Below, in pieces: positions 32,602 through 42,437 of a DNA stretch of 64,000 nucleotides. A program made the position numbers and the translations under genes. Position 1 is the stretch's first letter. Every line of letters starts with the position of its first letter. The notes under the pieces were generated by a model, which worked only from the letters and a program-made list of their open reading frames with translations, had not been told where the DNA came from and ran no database searches. Origin of the DNA: Alkalicoccus saliphilus (GTDB taxonomy: Bacteria; Bacillota; Bacilli; Bacillales; Salisediminibacteriaceae); contig NZ_PZJJ01000002.1 of the NCBI RefSeq assembly GCF_003044065.1, positions 178,881-242,880 of the forward strand, given 5' to 3'.

Positions 32602-33147
32602 ATTAAATCTATTTGGAACAGTCTCGTCAAACACCATGTCCGTACGGTTATTGTTATTACGATTGTTGTTAATCTGCTTGTTGTACTGCTGTCGTTTATT
32701 CCCGGTTACATAGGAGAGCTCCCGGGCTGGGTCACAGTGCTTCCCCTGCTTAATGCAACGTTAAATACGTTTACTTTCATTTTTTTAATGGGGGCGCTTC
32801 TTGCCATATTAAAACGAAACATAACCGTTCACCGCCGCTTCATATATGCAGCCTTTACTACAACAGCGGTTTTTTTGCTTTCATATGTCACGTTTCACTT
32901 TATGGCAGAGTCCACTCCTTATGGGGGCGGAGGGATCATGGCGGGGATATATTATTTTATTCTCATATCCCACATTATTTTAGCGGCAGTCATCGTTCCT
33001 TTCGCGTTAATGAGTTTTTTCACAGGATATAAAGATTTACGGTCCAGACACCGTAAATGGGTCCGCTGGGCGATGCCAATGTGGCTTTACGTCAGCTTTA
33101 CAGGAGTCGTTGTTTACGTAATGATTTCGCCGTACTATTCTTTTTAG
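32602..33147 (+). CDS. DUF420 family membrane protein (YozB/CtaM-like) with apparent ATT start
   Basis: A 181-aa membrane protein with about five helices, related to YozB and to CtaM, which is required for heme-copper oxidase maturation in staphylococci. Family motifs are VLPLLNATLNTFTFIFL, HRRFIYAAFTTTAVFLLSYV and the His-bearing loop near HIILAAVIVPF. No ATG, GTG or TTG exists in frame before a GTG at 32737, which would delete helix 1 and the conserved PGYIGELPGW. The frame is open from 32596; AAAGGATG (32587-32594) is nine bases before an ATT codon at 32602, giving a normal 5' end by spacing and family length. A one-base error in the AAAA run at 32595 is the alternative. Confidence 0.78.
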   Translation: MKSIWNSLVKHHVRTVIVITIVVNLLVVLLSFIPGYIGELPGWVTVLPLLNATLNTFTFIFLMGALLAILKRNITVHRRFIYAAFTTTAVFLLSYVTFHFMAESTPYGGGGIMAGIYYFILISHIILAAVIVPFALMSFFTGYKDLRSRHRKWVRWAMPMWLYVSFTGVVVYVMISPYYSF

Positions 33148-33208
33148 CGCTTGGATTTAAAATCTGCTTCCTGAAGCTCTGCAAGAAGAACCGGAAAGAT
33201 AAATTCAT

Positions 33209-33257
33209 AAAAAGTGCTGCCCCATCCGACAGTAGATCGGCGGGGCAGCACTTTTTT
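33209..33257. terminator. Bidirectional terminator between the DUF420 gene and acsA
   Basis: AAAAAGTGCTGCCCC (33209-33223) pairs with GGGGCAGCACTTTTT (33242-33256). The loop contains an additional CCGA/TCGG mini-stem. Confidence 0.9.
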
Positions 33258-33273
33258 TAAGTCTCATTTTATT

Positions 33274-34995
33274 TTAGGCATCGTCCATAGTGGAGAGATC
33301 TCCGGTAGGCTCGTCCAGCTCCCATGCTTTCAGGACACGGCGCATAATTTTACCACTTCGTGTTTTAGGAAGCTTATCCTTAAATTCAATTTCGCGCGGA
33401 ACAGCATGTGCTGCAAGCTCAGATTTAATGAATTTTTTAATATTGTCCTGAAGATCATCGGATGGTTCATAGCCATCTTTCAGGGCGACAAAAGCTTTAA
33501 TAATGTGGCCGCGGATCTCATCGGGCTTGCCGATTACTCCGGCTTCAGCGATCGCTTCATGTTCAACAAGCTTGCTTTCGATTTCGAAAGGACCAACACG
33601 TTCACCGGCAGTCATAATGACATCGTCATTTCTACCCTGGAACCAGAAATAACCGTCTTCATCTTTATAGGCAGTATCTCCGGATACGTACCAGCCTTCG
33701 ATAGCAAAATATTCATTAAATTTCGGTTCGTTGTTCCAGATTTTACGCATCTGTGCAGGCCATCCGGCTCGAATCGCCAGGTTGCCCATTTCATTCGGGC
33801 CGAGTTCGTTACCATCATCATCGATAATCGATGCATCTACACCCGGAATAGGTTTACCCATGGAACCAGGCTTAATTGGTTCACTCGGATAGTTGCATAT
33901 AAGCATAGCACCTGTTTCGGTCATCCACCATGTGTCGTGAATACGCAGACCGAACACGTCCCATCCCCATCGGACAACTTCCGGGTTCAATGGTTCTCCA
34001 ACACTTAAAATGTGGCGAAGGGATGAAAGGTCATATTTTTCGAGTATTTCTTTCGGCGCCGCCATCAGCATACGGAAAGCTGTCGGTGCACTGTACCAGA
34101 CGGTAACTTTGTAATTCTGCAGCGTAGCATACCAGTCGTCCGGAGAAAAGCGTCCGCCCCGTACGACGTTTGTTACGCCATAGAGCCATGGGCCGAAAAT
34201 ACCGTAGGAAGTACCTGTAACCCAGCCCGGGTCAGCTGTACACCAGTAAATATCATCTTCTCTCAGATCAAGTACCCACTTGGCAGTCTGATACTGCTGC
34301 AGCATTGCTTTATGAACGTGATAAACGCCTTTAGGTTTACCCGTGGAGCCTGACGTATAATGGAGGACAAATCCATCTTCCAGATCCACCCATTCGATAG
34401 CGGAGTCATCTGTTGAAGCCGCTTTCATTTTTTCATCAAAGGAAACATACTTTTCATGTTCATCAGCTTTGCTGCTGTCTCCTGTTACGAGAATCGTTTC
34501 CAGATGGGGAAGTTCTTCATGAGGAATTCTTGAAACGAGTTCCGGAGTAGTTACGATCATTTTTGCTTCACTGTCTTCAAGGCGTGCACGAACAGCATCC
34601 TGCATGAACGCTTCGAAAAGCGGTCCGACAACTGCACCGGCCTTAACGGCACCGAGCAGGGCAAAATAAAGTTCAGGGGAGCGGGGCATGAAAATAAATA
34701 CAGGATCCCCTTTTTTAACACCAAGGTCCTTAAACACATGGGCTGCCTGATTTGTTTTCTCTTTCATCGCCTGGAATGTGTAAGCTTCATCGCGGCTTGC
34801 ATCCGAATAATAGAGAGCCGTTTTTTCTCCACGTCCTTCGTCAACGTGCCGGTCAATTGTTTCGTAAGCAATATTAACGTTTCCAGTCTTGTTCCAGCTG
34901 AAAGCTTCTTTCGTCTGTTCCCAGTCGAATGTTTCTCGAGTCCGGGAATAGTCCTCTAATTGATATGTACCTTGTTTTGGTTCCAGTATTTCCAT
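33274..34995 (-). CDS. acsA: Acetyl-CoA synthetase
   Basis: AMP-forming acetate-CoA ligase (573 aa; B. subtilis AcsA is 572), activating acetate for the TCA cycle. The adenylate-forming signature YTSGSTGKPKGVYHVH, the WWMTETGA motif, the WYVSGDTAYKDEDGYFWFQGR hinge region and the C-terminal PKTRSGKIMRR are seen; the Lys of that last motif is the catalytic residue silenced by acetylation in this family. GGAGGTG precedes ATG. The acuABC deacetylase genes usual beside acsA in B. subtilis are not here. Confidence 0.97.
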   Translation of the reverse strand: MEILEPKQGTYQLEDYSRTRETFDWEQTKEAFSWNKTGNVNIAYETIDRHVDEGRGEKTALYYSDASRDEAYTFQAMKEKTNQAAHVFKDLGVKKGDPVFIFMPRSPELYFALLGAVKAGAVVGPLFEAFMQDAVRARLEDSEAKMIVTTPELVSRIPHEELPHLETILVTGDSSKADEHEKYVSFDEKMKAASTDDSAIEWVDLEDGFVLHYTSGSTGKPKGVYHVHKAMLQQYQTAKWVLDLREDDIYWCTADPGWVTGTSYGIFGPWLYGVTNVVRGGRFSPDDWYATLQNYKVTVWYSAPTAFRMLMAAPKEILEKYDLSSLRHILSVGEPLNPEVVRWGWDVFGLRIHDTWWMTETGAMLICNYPSEPIKPGSMGKPIPGVDASIIDDDGNELGPNEMGNLAIRAGWPAQMRKIWNNEPKFNEYFAIEGWYVSGDTAYKDEDGYFWFQGRNDDVIMTAGERVGPFEIESKLVEHEAIAEAGVIGKPDEIRGHIIKAFVALKDGYEPSDDLQDNIKKFIKSELAAHAVPREIEFKDKLPKTRSGKIMRRVLKAWELDEPTGDLSTMDDA

Positions 34996-35032
34996 ACAGA
35001 CACCTCCAAGAATTGTTAAACACTACACATTC

Positions 35033-35061
35033 ATCATAACGATATCATTCAGAAAATTCAA
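35033..35061 (-). promoter_or_regulatory. SigA-type promoter of acsA
   Basis: Minus-strand TTGAAT (35061-35056), a 17-base spacer and TATGAT (35038-35033), about 38 bases upstream of the acsA start. Confidence 0.6.
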
Positions 35062-35204
35062 TCGTTAAATGAATTTCAATGTCAATATGTCCCTGTTATC
35101 TTGATTTTTTTATGGAAAATGAGTAACGTAATCTTTGTACACAGCAGAGCCGGCCTGAATTGTAAGGGCTCTCATGCGATACATAATAGAGGAGGACGAA
35201 AAAT

Positions 35205-36593
35205 ATGGGATACAGAACGGAAAAGGACACTATTGGAGAAATTCAGGTGCCGGAGGAAAAATGGTGGGGAGCGCAGACGCAGAGGAGTCTCCAGAATTTT
35301 AAAATTGGAGAAGAAACAATGCCCCGGGAAATAACGGACGCATTTTCTGTACTTAAGGAAGCGTGTGCAGCTGCAAACAGCAGACTGGAAAATATGGAAA
35401 CAGAGAAAGCGGAAATGATTCAGCAGGTATGCCGGGAAATCCGTACAGAGAAAAACTACGAGCATTTCCCGCTCGTTGTCTGGCAGACTGGCAGCGGCAC
35501 GCAGTCTAATATGAATATGAATGAAGTAGTTGCTTTTAGAAGCAACCAGCTATTTAAAGAGAAAGGATCCGACGCGAGAATTCATCCAAACGACGATGTC
35601 AACCGCTCTCAAAGCTCGAATGATACGTTTCCTACAGCTATGCACATAGCAGCGCTTAAGGAAGTGCATGAGCAGCTTCTTCCATCTCTGCAGCGATTCC
35701 GGAAAACGATTGAAGAAAAAGCGGAGAAATTTAATGATATTATTAAAATCGGCAGAACGCATCTTCAGGATGCTACACCGCTTACCCTCGGTCAGGAAAT
35801 GAGCGGCTGGGCCTACATGCTTAAAAGATCGGAAGAAATGATAACGGAGTCTGCCGAACAGCTTCGTTATCTTGCGATCGGAGGTACTGCTGTCGGTACT
35901 GGTATTAACGCCCATCCTTCCTTTGGAGACAAAACGGCGGAAGAAATCAGCCGTATCACCGGAACGACGTTTTATTCCTCGGAAAATAAGTTCCATGCTC
36001 TGACAAGTCACGATGAAATTGTCTACGCTCATGGAGCATTGAAAGGGCTGGCAGCTGATTTAATGAAAATCGGTAACGATGTAAGGTGGCTTGCCAGCGG
36101 ACCACGTTCTGGAATTGGGGAAATCACAATTCCTGCCAACGAACCGGGAAGTTCGATCATGCCGGGTAAAGTCAATCCTACACAGTCTGAAGCGCTGACA
36201 ATGGCTGCAACACAAATTTTCGGGAATGATACAACAATCGGTGTAGCTGCGAGTCAGGGGAACTTCGAACTGAACGTGTTCAAGCCTGTTATTGTTTATA
36301 ATTTCCTTCAGTCTGTCCGTCTTTTGACTGATGCAATGAACTCATTTAATGACAACTGTGCTGTCGGCATTGAAGTAAATGAGGATATTATTGAAAAGCA
36401 CGTAAAAAATTCATTGATGCTTGTAACAGCTTTAAATCCCCACATAGGCTATGAAAAAGCAGCAACTATTGCCAAGACGGCTTTTCAGAACAATTCAACG
36501 CTGAAAGAAACAGCAGTGGAGCTTGGCTATCTTACAGAAGAGCAGTTTGAAGAATATATTGATCTTGAAAAAATGGTCCGGCCTGTAGAATAG
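35205..36593 (+). CDS. fumC: Class II fumarate hydratase
   Basis: Interconverts fumarate and malate in the TCA cycle (462 aa, the length of B. subtilis CitG/FumC). The superfamily signature [13 protein letters not shown] (about 317-329) with the catalytic Ser, the [11 protein letters not shown] block and [11 protein letters not shown] are all intact. ATG follows GAGGACG. A dipeptidase gene begins a few bases after its stop, so the two probably share a transcript. Confidence 0.97.
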   Translation: MGYRTEKDTIGEIQVPEEKWWGAQTQRSLQNFKIGEETMPREITDAFSVLKEACAAANSRLENMETEKAEMIQQVCREIRTEKNYEHFPLVVWQTGSGTQSNMNMNEVVAFRSNQLFKEKGSDARIHPNDDVNRSQSSNDTFPTAMHIAALKEVHEQLLPSLQRFRKTIEEKAEKFNDIIKIGRTHLQDATPLTLGQEMSGWAYMLKRSEEMITESAEQLRYLAIGGTAVGTGINAHPSFGDKTAEEISRITGTTFYSSENKFHALTSHDEIVYAHGALKGLAADLMKIGNDVRWLASGPRSGIGEITIPANEPGSSIMPGKVNPTQSEALTMAATQIFGNDTTIGVAASQGNFELNVFKPVIVYNFLQSVRLLTDAMNSFNDNCAVGIEVNEDIIEKHVKNSLMLVTALNPHIGYEKAATIAKTAFQNNSTLKETAVELGYLTEEQFEEYIDLEKMVRPVE

Positions 36594-36601
36594 AGGTTAT
36601 G

Positions 36602-37531
36602 ATGCATATTATTGATCTTCACTGTGATGCTCTTTTAAAACTGCAGGAGGATAAATCCCGGGACTTTTTCAGTCCGGAACTGGAAGTTAACTCCTCCCGT
36701 CTGGCCGAAGGAAAAGTAAAGCTTCAGTTTTTTGCGGTTTTCCTGGAACCGGACTACACACCGGAAGAAAAGTTTGCCAGGGCAATAGATCAAATCGATC
36801 TTTTTTACGAAAAAGTAGTAAAAGCGGATTCCCGTATCAGGCATATTACGTCATGGAGTCAGGTGGACGATTTGAAACATGATGAAACCGGAGCAGTGCT
36901 TACCCTGGAAGGTGCGGAGGCATTCGGTGATGATCTTGGGAAACTGCGTACGCTCTATCGTCTTGGAGTCATGTCCATCGGTCTGACATGGAACAACGCC
37001 AACCTCTGCGCAGACGGGATAGGGGAATCACGCGGAGCCGGATTAACTGATTTCGGCCGGGAGGTAGTCGCACTGAACAATAAGCATAAAGTATTAACAG
37101 ATGTTACTCACCTTTCTGTCAAAGGCTTCTGGGATGTTTTAAAGCTAGCAGCTTATCCTATTGCAACGCATTCAAATGCAATAAGCATATGTGGTCACCG
37201 GCGTAATCTGGACGATGAGCAGCTGAAAGCTCTTTTTAAAGCTGGAGGAATAGCAGGTCTGGTTTATAATCCCCCGTTTATCGGAGAAAATGAAAAAGGT
37301 TCTCTTATTTCTGAACTGCTGAAACACGCCGAACATTTGATAAAACTTGGAGGGGAAAACCAAATTGCCCTAGGCTCTGATTTCGACGGTATTCCAACAC
37401 ATGTACATGGTTTATCCCATGCCGGAGAACATCCGAGATTCGCATCAGCGCTTAAGGATAAATTCGGGGAAGAAACTGCCCGTAAAATAACGTCAGGCAA
37501 TGCAGCTGCGTTTTTTCGTGAAATCGAATAA
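36602..37531 (+). CDS. M19-family (renal-type) membrane dipeptidase
   Basis: Zinc dipeptidase of the amidohydrolase superfamily (309 aa). Metal ligands are visible: HCD near the N-terminus (IDLHCDALLK), a bridging Glu in LTLEGAEAFG, His in TDVTHLS and ATHSNAI, and Asp in GSDFDGIPTHVHGL. Bacterial members hydrolyse dipeptides including D-residue forms. ATG at 36602 is taken with AGAGG five bases upstream; an ATG three bases earlier is equally in frame. It is downstream of fumC in the same unit. No signal peptide. Confidence 0.9.
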   Translation: MHIIDLHCDALLKLQEDKSRDFFSPELEVNSSRLAEGKVKLQFFAVFLEPDYTPEEKFARAIDQIDLFYEKVVKADSRIRHITSWSQVDDLKHDETGAVLTLEGAEAFGDDLGKLRTLYRLGVMSIGLTWNNANLCADGIGESRGAGLTDFGREVVALNNKHKVLTDVTHLSVKGFWDVLKLAAYPIATHSNAISICGHRRNLDDEQLKALFKAGGIAGLVYNPPFIGENEKGSLISELLKHAEHLIKLGGENQIALGSDFDGIPTHVHGLSHAGEHPRFASALKDKFGEETARKITSGNAAAFFREIE

Positions 37532-37539
37532 GGAATAAA

Positions 37540-37587
37540 AAATGCCCCTCTGTAACAGTCTCAAGGACTGATCACAGAGGGGCATTT
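37540..37587. terminator. Terminator between the dipeptidase gene and the zinc-ribbon gene
   Basis: AAATGCCCCTCTGT (37540-37553) pairs with ACAGAGGGGCATTT (37574-37587), with an inner AGTC/GACT stem. The U-tract is better on the minus strand, where it would end the small gene at 37722. Confidence 0.8.
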
Positions 37588-37721
37588 CTAAGCAGCATTT
37601 GCAGATCCCTGCTTCGACACATAGAGAAAAAGAATGTACTTCCCGGCGGAAACGTCCTCCTTCGAACAATGATGCTGAACCACAAAGAGAGCAGCTTCTC
37701 TATCATAGAGGACTAAAAAGA

Positions 37722-37895
37722 TTAAGCATGCTCCACTCTTTTCTGATCAACAGATTCCATTTTTGCATACCCGCAATTGGAAGAACATTTACTCGTGACG
37801 AAAGAGAAAAGGGTATAGGCGCCACTCCGTTCCGTACTGAGTGTCTGCCAGCGGTGGGTGTGAAGCGTGCTGCCGCAACGAGGACATGTTTCCAT
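37722..37895 (-). CDS. Small zinc-ribbon protein (57 aa)
   Basis: Starts METCPRCGST and contains a second pair CSSNCGYAK, giving a CxxC ... CxxxC arrangement of a treble-clef/zinc-ribbon fold. AGGTGG sits six bases before the ATG at 37895; the longer in-frame start 26 codons upstream has no ribosome site and encodes unrelated residues. A hairpin follows on the minus strand. No close family is recognised; nucleic-acid binding or a structural role is possible. Confidence 0.65.
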   Translation of the reverse strand: METCPRCGSTLHTHRWQTLSTERSGAYTLFSFVTSKCSSNCGYAKMESVDQKRVEHA

Positions 37896-38016
37896 TTGGG
37901 ACCACCTCGCCTTCTTTTTTAAAAGTATATAATAAATATTCTGAAAATTCAAATGGAGCAGTTCTTTTTTCATTATTTTTGACAGATGATAAGATAACTG
38001 AAAGGGGGCATAACTT

Positions 38017-38538
38017 ATGGGAGAAAAAGCGACATTTGCAGGTGGCTGCTTCTGGTGTATGGTAAAACCGTTCGATGAGCAGCCTGGGATTCATAGAGTA
38101 GTTTCCGGTTATACAGGTGGTCATACAGCTGACCCGACGTATGAAGAAGTGTGTTCAGAAACGACGGGTCACAGGGAAGCTGTTCAAATTACGTTTGATC
38201 CGGAAGTTTTCCCATACAGCAGACTGCTAGAGATTTTCTGGCAGCAGATTGATCCAACAGACCCCGGGGGACAGTTTCATGACAGAGGGACTTCCTATAC
38301 GACGGCTGTATTTTATCATAATGAAGAGCAGCGGAAACTTGCGGAAGAGTCGAAAGAAGCATTAAATAACAGCGGACGATTTCAAAGACCAGTAGTTACA
38401 AGTATTGAAAAAGCCGGTGTTTTTTACGAAGCAGAGACTTATCATCAGGATTACTACAGGAAAAACCCCCTGCACTATAAAATGTATAACCGCGGCAGCG
38501 GGAGAGCTTCGTTTATTGAACAAAACTGGAGGGATTGA
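38017..38538 (+). CDS. msrA: Peptide-methionine (S)-S-oxide reductase MsrA
   Basis: Repairs S-epimers of methionine sulfoxide in proteins (173 aa). The nucleophile is Cys11 in [46 protein letters not shown] and [18 protein letters not shown] are diagnostic. AAAGGGGG precedes ATG. The msrB gene follows after four bases, giving the complementary stereospecificity. Confidence 0.97.
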   Translation: MGEKATFAGGCFWCMVKPFDEQPGIHRVVSGYTGGHTADPTYEEVCSETTGHREAVQITFDPEVFPYSRLLEIFWQQIDPTDPGGQFHDRGTSYTTAVFYHNEEQRKLAEESKEALNNSGRFQRPVVTSIEKAGVFYEAETYHQDYYRKNPLHYKMYNRGSGRASFIEQNWRD

Positions 38539-38542
38539 CAGA

Positions 38543-38974
38543 ATGAAAAAAGATGACTTGAAAGAAAAACTGACACCGATGCAGTTTCAAGTGACCCAGG
38601 AGGACGCGACGGAACCACCTTTTAAAAATGATCTGTGGGACTTTTTTGAAGATGGCATTTATGTCGATATAGTATCCGGCGAACCGCTTTTTCATTCACG
38701 GGACAAATTTCATTCCAACTGCGGCTGGCCGAGCTTTTCCAGGCCGGTGGAAGAAAAAGCAGTAGTCGAAAAAACAGACAGGAGTCATTTTATGGTCCGG
38801 ACAGAGGTACGCAGTGCGGAAGGAAATTCCCACCTCGGGCACGTTTTTCCGGACGGACCCCCGCCAGGAGGTCTGCGGTACTGTATTAATTCTGCGGCCC
38901 TGAGGTTCATTCCTAAAAACAGGCTGAAGGAGGAAGGACTGGAAAATTTTCTTCCTACCTTTGATGAAAAATAA
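38543..38974 (+). CDS. msrB: Peptide-methionine (R)-S-oxide reductase MsrB
   Basis: Reduces the R-epimer of methionine sulfoxide (143 aa). The catalytic Cys is in [11 protein letters not shown], and the family block [10 protein letters not shown] and [16 protein letters not shown] are clear. The two CxxC zinc pairs of some MsrBs are absent, as in the Bacillus type. ATG at 38543 follows GGAGGGATTGACAGA; longer upstream frames lie inside msrA. A terminator lies 150 bases downstream. Confidence 0.96.
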   Translation: MKKDDLKEKLTPMQFQVTQEDATEPPFKNDLWDFFEDGIYVDIVSGEPLFHSRDKFHSNCGWPSFSRPVEEKAVVEKTDRSHFMVRTEVRSAEGNSHLGHVFPDGPPPGGLRYCINSAALRFIPKNRLKEEGLENFLPTFDEK

Positions 38975-39123
38975 ATTAGTTCATTATAGATGGCGGTGTA
39001 ATTGAAAGCGGGTAAAGGAGCAGCTGTACTCTGATCTTTTGACAGGTGATTACCAGTAAGTGCGGAATAGGCCCATACAGTGAACAAAATAATTATTCTG
39101 GATTAATGACTTTAGATACAAAC

Positions 39124-39165
39124 AAAAAACCGCCCTTTCATCACACGGTGAAAGGGCGGTTTTTT
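39124..39165. terminator. Bidirectional terminator between msrB and the ABC-class ATPase
   Basis: AAAAAACCGCCCTTTCA (39124-39140) pairs perfectly with 39149-39165 around an eight-base loop. Confidence 0.92.
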
Positions 39166-39233
39166 GTGTCCTGATATTCGGGTTGGGAAAACCTGTCGTA
39201 TCAGGGGGGTGGAAATTTAAGGGGGTGAATTTG

Positions 39234-40931
39234 TTAAGGTCTTATCCGGTTTAACGCGGCGGCCAATTCATAAGGCCTTGGCAGCGCAATATTACCGGGG
39301 TGTTTCCCATAAAACGGCGAAATGGAGTCCAGCCCGTTCTTTTCGATCTCCTTATAGAGGCGGTCGATAATCTGCATAGTTGATTCGTTCTCGTTATTAA
39401 CAGAAATATTTTTCAGCATCATCGCCAGAGCTTCTGTCTGGCTCGTACTGACAAGCTGCTCTACAGCATGAAGATTTACCGGCTCTTTTCCTATAGTGAT
39501 TTGATGAAGACCCCGGCTCTGAATTTTCCCCTTTTTATCCATTTTTTTCGTAATATAGCTTTTAGGAAAAATTCTATTCGTGAGGGGAGGGATGCCCCCC
39601 TGCTTTTCCTGGCGGCGGATCGTTTTAAACTTTTCGGCTACCTCTTTAGCATCTTTCGTACGGTCGAATGGTACATATTCATCCATCATGATCACGTGAT
39701 CGGCTGCGTCAAAATAATCGCCGGAACCTCCCAGGACGAGAACCGTGGAAACACCGTGCTGATCGTAAAGTTCTCTTATCCTGTCAATAAAAGGGGTGAT
39801 AGGTTCTTTTTCTTTCTTTACAAGATACTGCATTCTTGCATCTCTGATCATGAAATTTGTGGCACTCGTGTCCTCATCAATAAGAAGCGTCCGGCAGCCT
39901 GTTTCAAGAGCTTCTATAATATTTGCAGCCTGGGAGGTACTGCCGCTTGCATCCGGAGATGTAAACTTGGACGTATCTTTTTGAAAAGGAAGTTCATTTA
40001 TAAATGGGGAAATGTTGACCTCCCGTATACTCCGTCCGTCCTCTGCCCGTATTTTAACAGCAGTTTTCTCTGTTACAACATATTCCCGGCCGTCACCCGG
40101 TTCATGGTCATATACGCCTCTTTCCACAGCCTTCAGCAGAGTACTTTTACCGTGGTACCCTCCTCCAATAATGAGAGTAACTCCACGTGGAATACCCATT
40201 CCGCTGATAATTTTGCCGCGGCTCACTTCAAAAGAGCAGCGCCAGGTTTCAGGAGATTTGAATGGGATGGTATGCTTCTCCCTGAGAGGGAGGCTGCTGT
40301 TTCCGCTTTTTCTTGGTAAGACTGCTCCATCTGCAATAAAAGAAGTTAAGTGGTTTTCTGTAATTTTTTTACGCAGCAGCTTTTGGTCGTCTGCTGTTTC
40401 CAACGCCTGATCCAGTTTATTTCTGGAGTAGCTTTCGAGTGTTTTTAAGGCAAGATCCGGGAGCAGTTCACATAAAAGTTCAGCAGCTTTGTTGCCAAGT
40501 ATTTTTCTTCCGCTTGCAGGGATGCCGCAGGAAAGACGAAATTCAATGTTTTTTTTATCGATGTGAACAGAACTTCTTTCAATAACTTCCGGACCGGGTG
40601 CATCAATGAATATCATCCCGCTCTTACCGGTGCCTCCAAGGTTGATGTCGGCTCCTGCTTTTTTTCTGTTGAATTCTTTCGAAAAAAAATGTTTCACAGT
40701 TCTGATTCGTTGAGGCTGGTTTAATTCGTCAAAATTCAGATCTGTCCCGTCCAGCGGGATAGTTATACGTATTCTGGAAGGGGCAGCAAAGGGATCTCCC
40801 TGCACATAATCAACATGAAGTCTGACTCCGGAGCCGGCGCTGTAGGAGCCTTGAATACCTTTAAGCATACGATAGGATTTTTTGTCCATTTTCAATAAAT
40901 TATTTTTCAGATCTTCCGTTGTTGAAAGCAT
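39234..40931 (-). CDS. Predicted ATPase of the ABC class
   Basis: A 565-aa cytoplasmic protein of the single-chain 'ABC-class ATPase' family, which has no membrane domain and no known function. An N-terminal domain (1-235) precedes the P-loop GGGYHGKST (about 256-264). LLIDEDTSATNFMIRD carries the Walker B and following catalytic residue, and TVLVLGGSGDYFDAAD an ABC-like later motif. The C-terminal region includes RPYELAAALNRIRP. ATG at 40931 with AGGAGG ten bases upstream is chosen over GTG eight codons earlier, which overlaps that site. Monocistronic. Confidence 0.87.
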   Translation of the reverse strand: MLSTTEDLKNNLLKMDKKSYRMLKGIQGSYSAGSGVRLHVDYVQGDPFAAPSRIRITIPLDGTDLNFDELNQPQRIRTVKHFFSKEFNRKKAGADINLGGTGKSGMIFIDAPGPEVIERSSVHIDKKNIEFRLSCGIPASGRKILGNKAAELLCELLPDLALKTLESYSRNKLDQALETADDQKLLRKKITENHLTSFIADGAVLPRKSGNSSLPLREKHTIPFKSPETWRCSFEVSRGKIISGMGIPRGVTLIIGGGYHGKSTLLKAVERGVYDHEPGDGREYVVTEKTAVKIRAEDGRSIREVNISPFINELPFQKDTSKFTSPDASGSTSQAANIIEALETGCRTLLIDEDTSATNFMIRDARMQYLVKKEKEPITPFIDRIRELYDQHGVSTVLVLGGSGDYFDAADHVIMMDEYVPFDRTKDAKEVAEKFKTIRRQEKQGGIPPLTNRIFPKSYITKKMDKKGKIQSRGLHQITIGKEPVNLHAVEQLVSTSQTEALAMMLKNISVNNENESTMQIIDRLYKEIEKNGLDSISPFYGKHPGNIALPRPYELAAALNRIRP

Positions 40932-41106
40932 AGTTGTTTTTCCTCCTGATTGCACATATTTCTGCCGAGTGATGCAGATATTAAAAACCGAGTTAGTGTA
41001 TAATTAAGAAGAATAAATGGTTCTTCCTATGCAGTAAATACCACCGCTGTCCAGAAGGTAAACGAGTAATCAATCGAAGTATGAACCTCAGGAGGCCTGA
41101 CCTTCA

Positions 41107-42285
41107 ATGCTGCATATAAGAAAAGTATTTAAAAAGGCAATGCTGGCTTCTTTTATTATTTTCAGCCTGCTCCTTCTGATAATTACTGGAGCGGTTCTTC
41201 TCTGGCAGACAACCGATGAAGGCAGGCTTCCTGCTAAAACAGCGGTTGTACTTCATGCTGTAAACAATAACCTGGTGGATCTTGATATTAATGTTAAACC
41301 ACCACGAATTGTTTCCGGAGGCACAGAAGGAGAAGCTGTCCTGCTGAGAGAAGATATTTTCATACCGGTTCAGGGGGACGCCCAAATACCGGTCCGTATT
41401 TACCGCCCCCGGGGGGAAGGCCCTTTTCCTGTTGTTCTTTATTTTCATGGTGGAGCCTTTATGGAAGGATACGGCGGGCTCAATACTCATGATAATATCC
41501 TGCGCTATACAGCTTCGCATACCGGCAGTGTTGTGATCGCACCGGCGTACCGACTGGCCCCTGAAAATATATTTCCAGCCGCGGTCGAAGACGGCTATAC
41601 AGCACTTGAATGGACAGAAGAGAATGCAGAGTCATTAAAGGGGGACCCGGACAAAATATCCGTTATGGGTGACAGCGCAGGAGGAAATATAGCTACAGTA
41701 ATTACTCAGATGGCGAGAGACAGGGACGGACCGGAGGTTGCTGCGCAGGTGCTGTTTTATCCTCTAACAACGTTCCGGGAACTTCCACTTGCCTCGAGAG
41801 AAGTTTACGACAGCGGGTATTACCTTTTATCACGGAGCGTTATGCATCAGGCGAGGGAGGCTTATGCACCTGAAGAATGGATGTGGAAGCATCCCTACAG
41901 CTCTCCGCTGCATGCGGAAGATTTAAGCGGACTCCCTCCGGCACTTATCATAACAGCTGAATTCGATCCCCTTCGTGACGAGGGGGAGCAGTACGCTGAA
42001 AAATTAAGCGGGGACGGGGTTTTAGTCCAGGGATCCCGATATAGAGGGGTGATGCACGGATTTGTTTCTTTCCATGAAGTAATGCAGAGTGGAAGGAACG
42101 GAATGCAGGAAGCCGTTGTTTTTCTCCGACGGGCTGAATCTGGAAATTTTGGATCGTCAGACTATACGCTTAATATTAAGGAGCCGCCGCAGGGGCTTTC
42201 CCGAATAAGGGAGCAGACAGAAGCGTTTGCGATAGCAGCCTATCTGCTCGGCAGATCAGGTGCCGATCTGATTATCAGGGAGTAG
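41107..42285 (+). CDS. Membrane-anchored or secreted alpha/beta hydrolase of the HSL (GDXG) family
   Basis: A 392-aa esterase/lipase. The N-terminus has a hydrophobic segment (about 10-33, ASFIIFSLLLLIITGAVLL) serving as an anchor or signal. The catalytic domain shows the HGGAF oxyanion motif, GDSAGGN with the nucleophile Ser, EFDPLRDEG with the Asp and MHGF with the His, the triad of hormone-sensitive-lipase-type esterases. A 60-residue C-terminal extension after the His part ends in RSGADLIIRE. AGGAGG is 11 bases upstream of ATG. Substrate unknown. Confidence 0.9.
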   Translation: MLHIRKVFKKAMLASFIIFSLLLLIITGAVLLWQTTDEGRLPAKTAVVLHAVNNNLVDLDINVKPPRIVSGGTEGEAVLLREDIFIPVQGDAQIPVRIYRPRGEGPFPVVLYFHGGAFMEGYGGLNTHDNILRYTASHTGSVVIAPAYRLAPENIFPAAVEDGYTALEWTEENAESLKGDPDKISVMGDSAGGNIATVITQMARDRDGPEVAAQVLFYPLTTFRELPLASREVYDSGYYLLSRSVMHQAREAYAPEEWMWKHPYSSPLHAEDLSGLPPALIITAEFDPLRDEGEQYAEKLSGDGVLVQGSRYRGVMHGFVSFHEVMQSGRNGMQEAVVFLRRAESGNFGSSDYTLNIKEPPQGLSRIREQTEAFAIAAYLLGRSGADLIIRE

Positions 42286-42437
42286 CATCTCTTGAAGTTC
42301 ATGATGCTGTTTTGCCGCGTACGTCTCAATTAACAATTGGATGAAAGGCCGCAGCTGTAAACAAGAAGATAAATTTAAGTCCGTCTGCTTTCTTTGTATT
42401 TAATTGAAAGTATACGGGCAGTCCGGAGGCGTAAATT

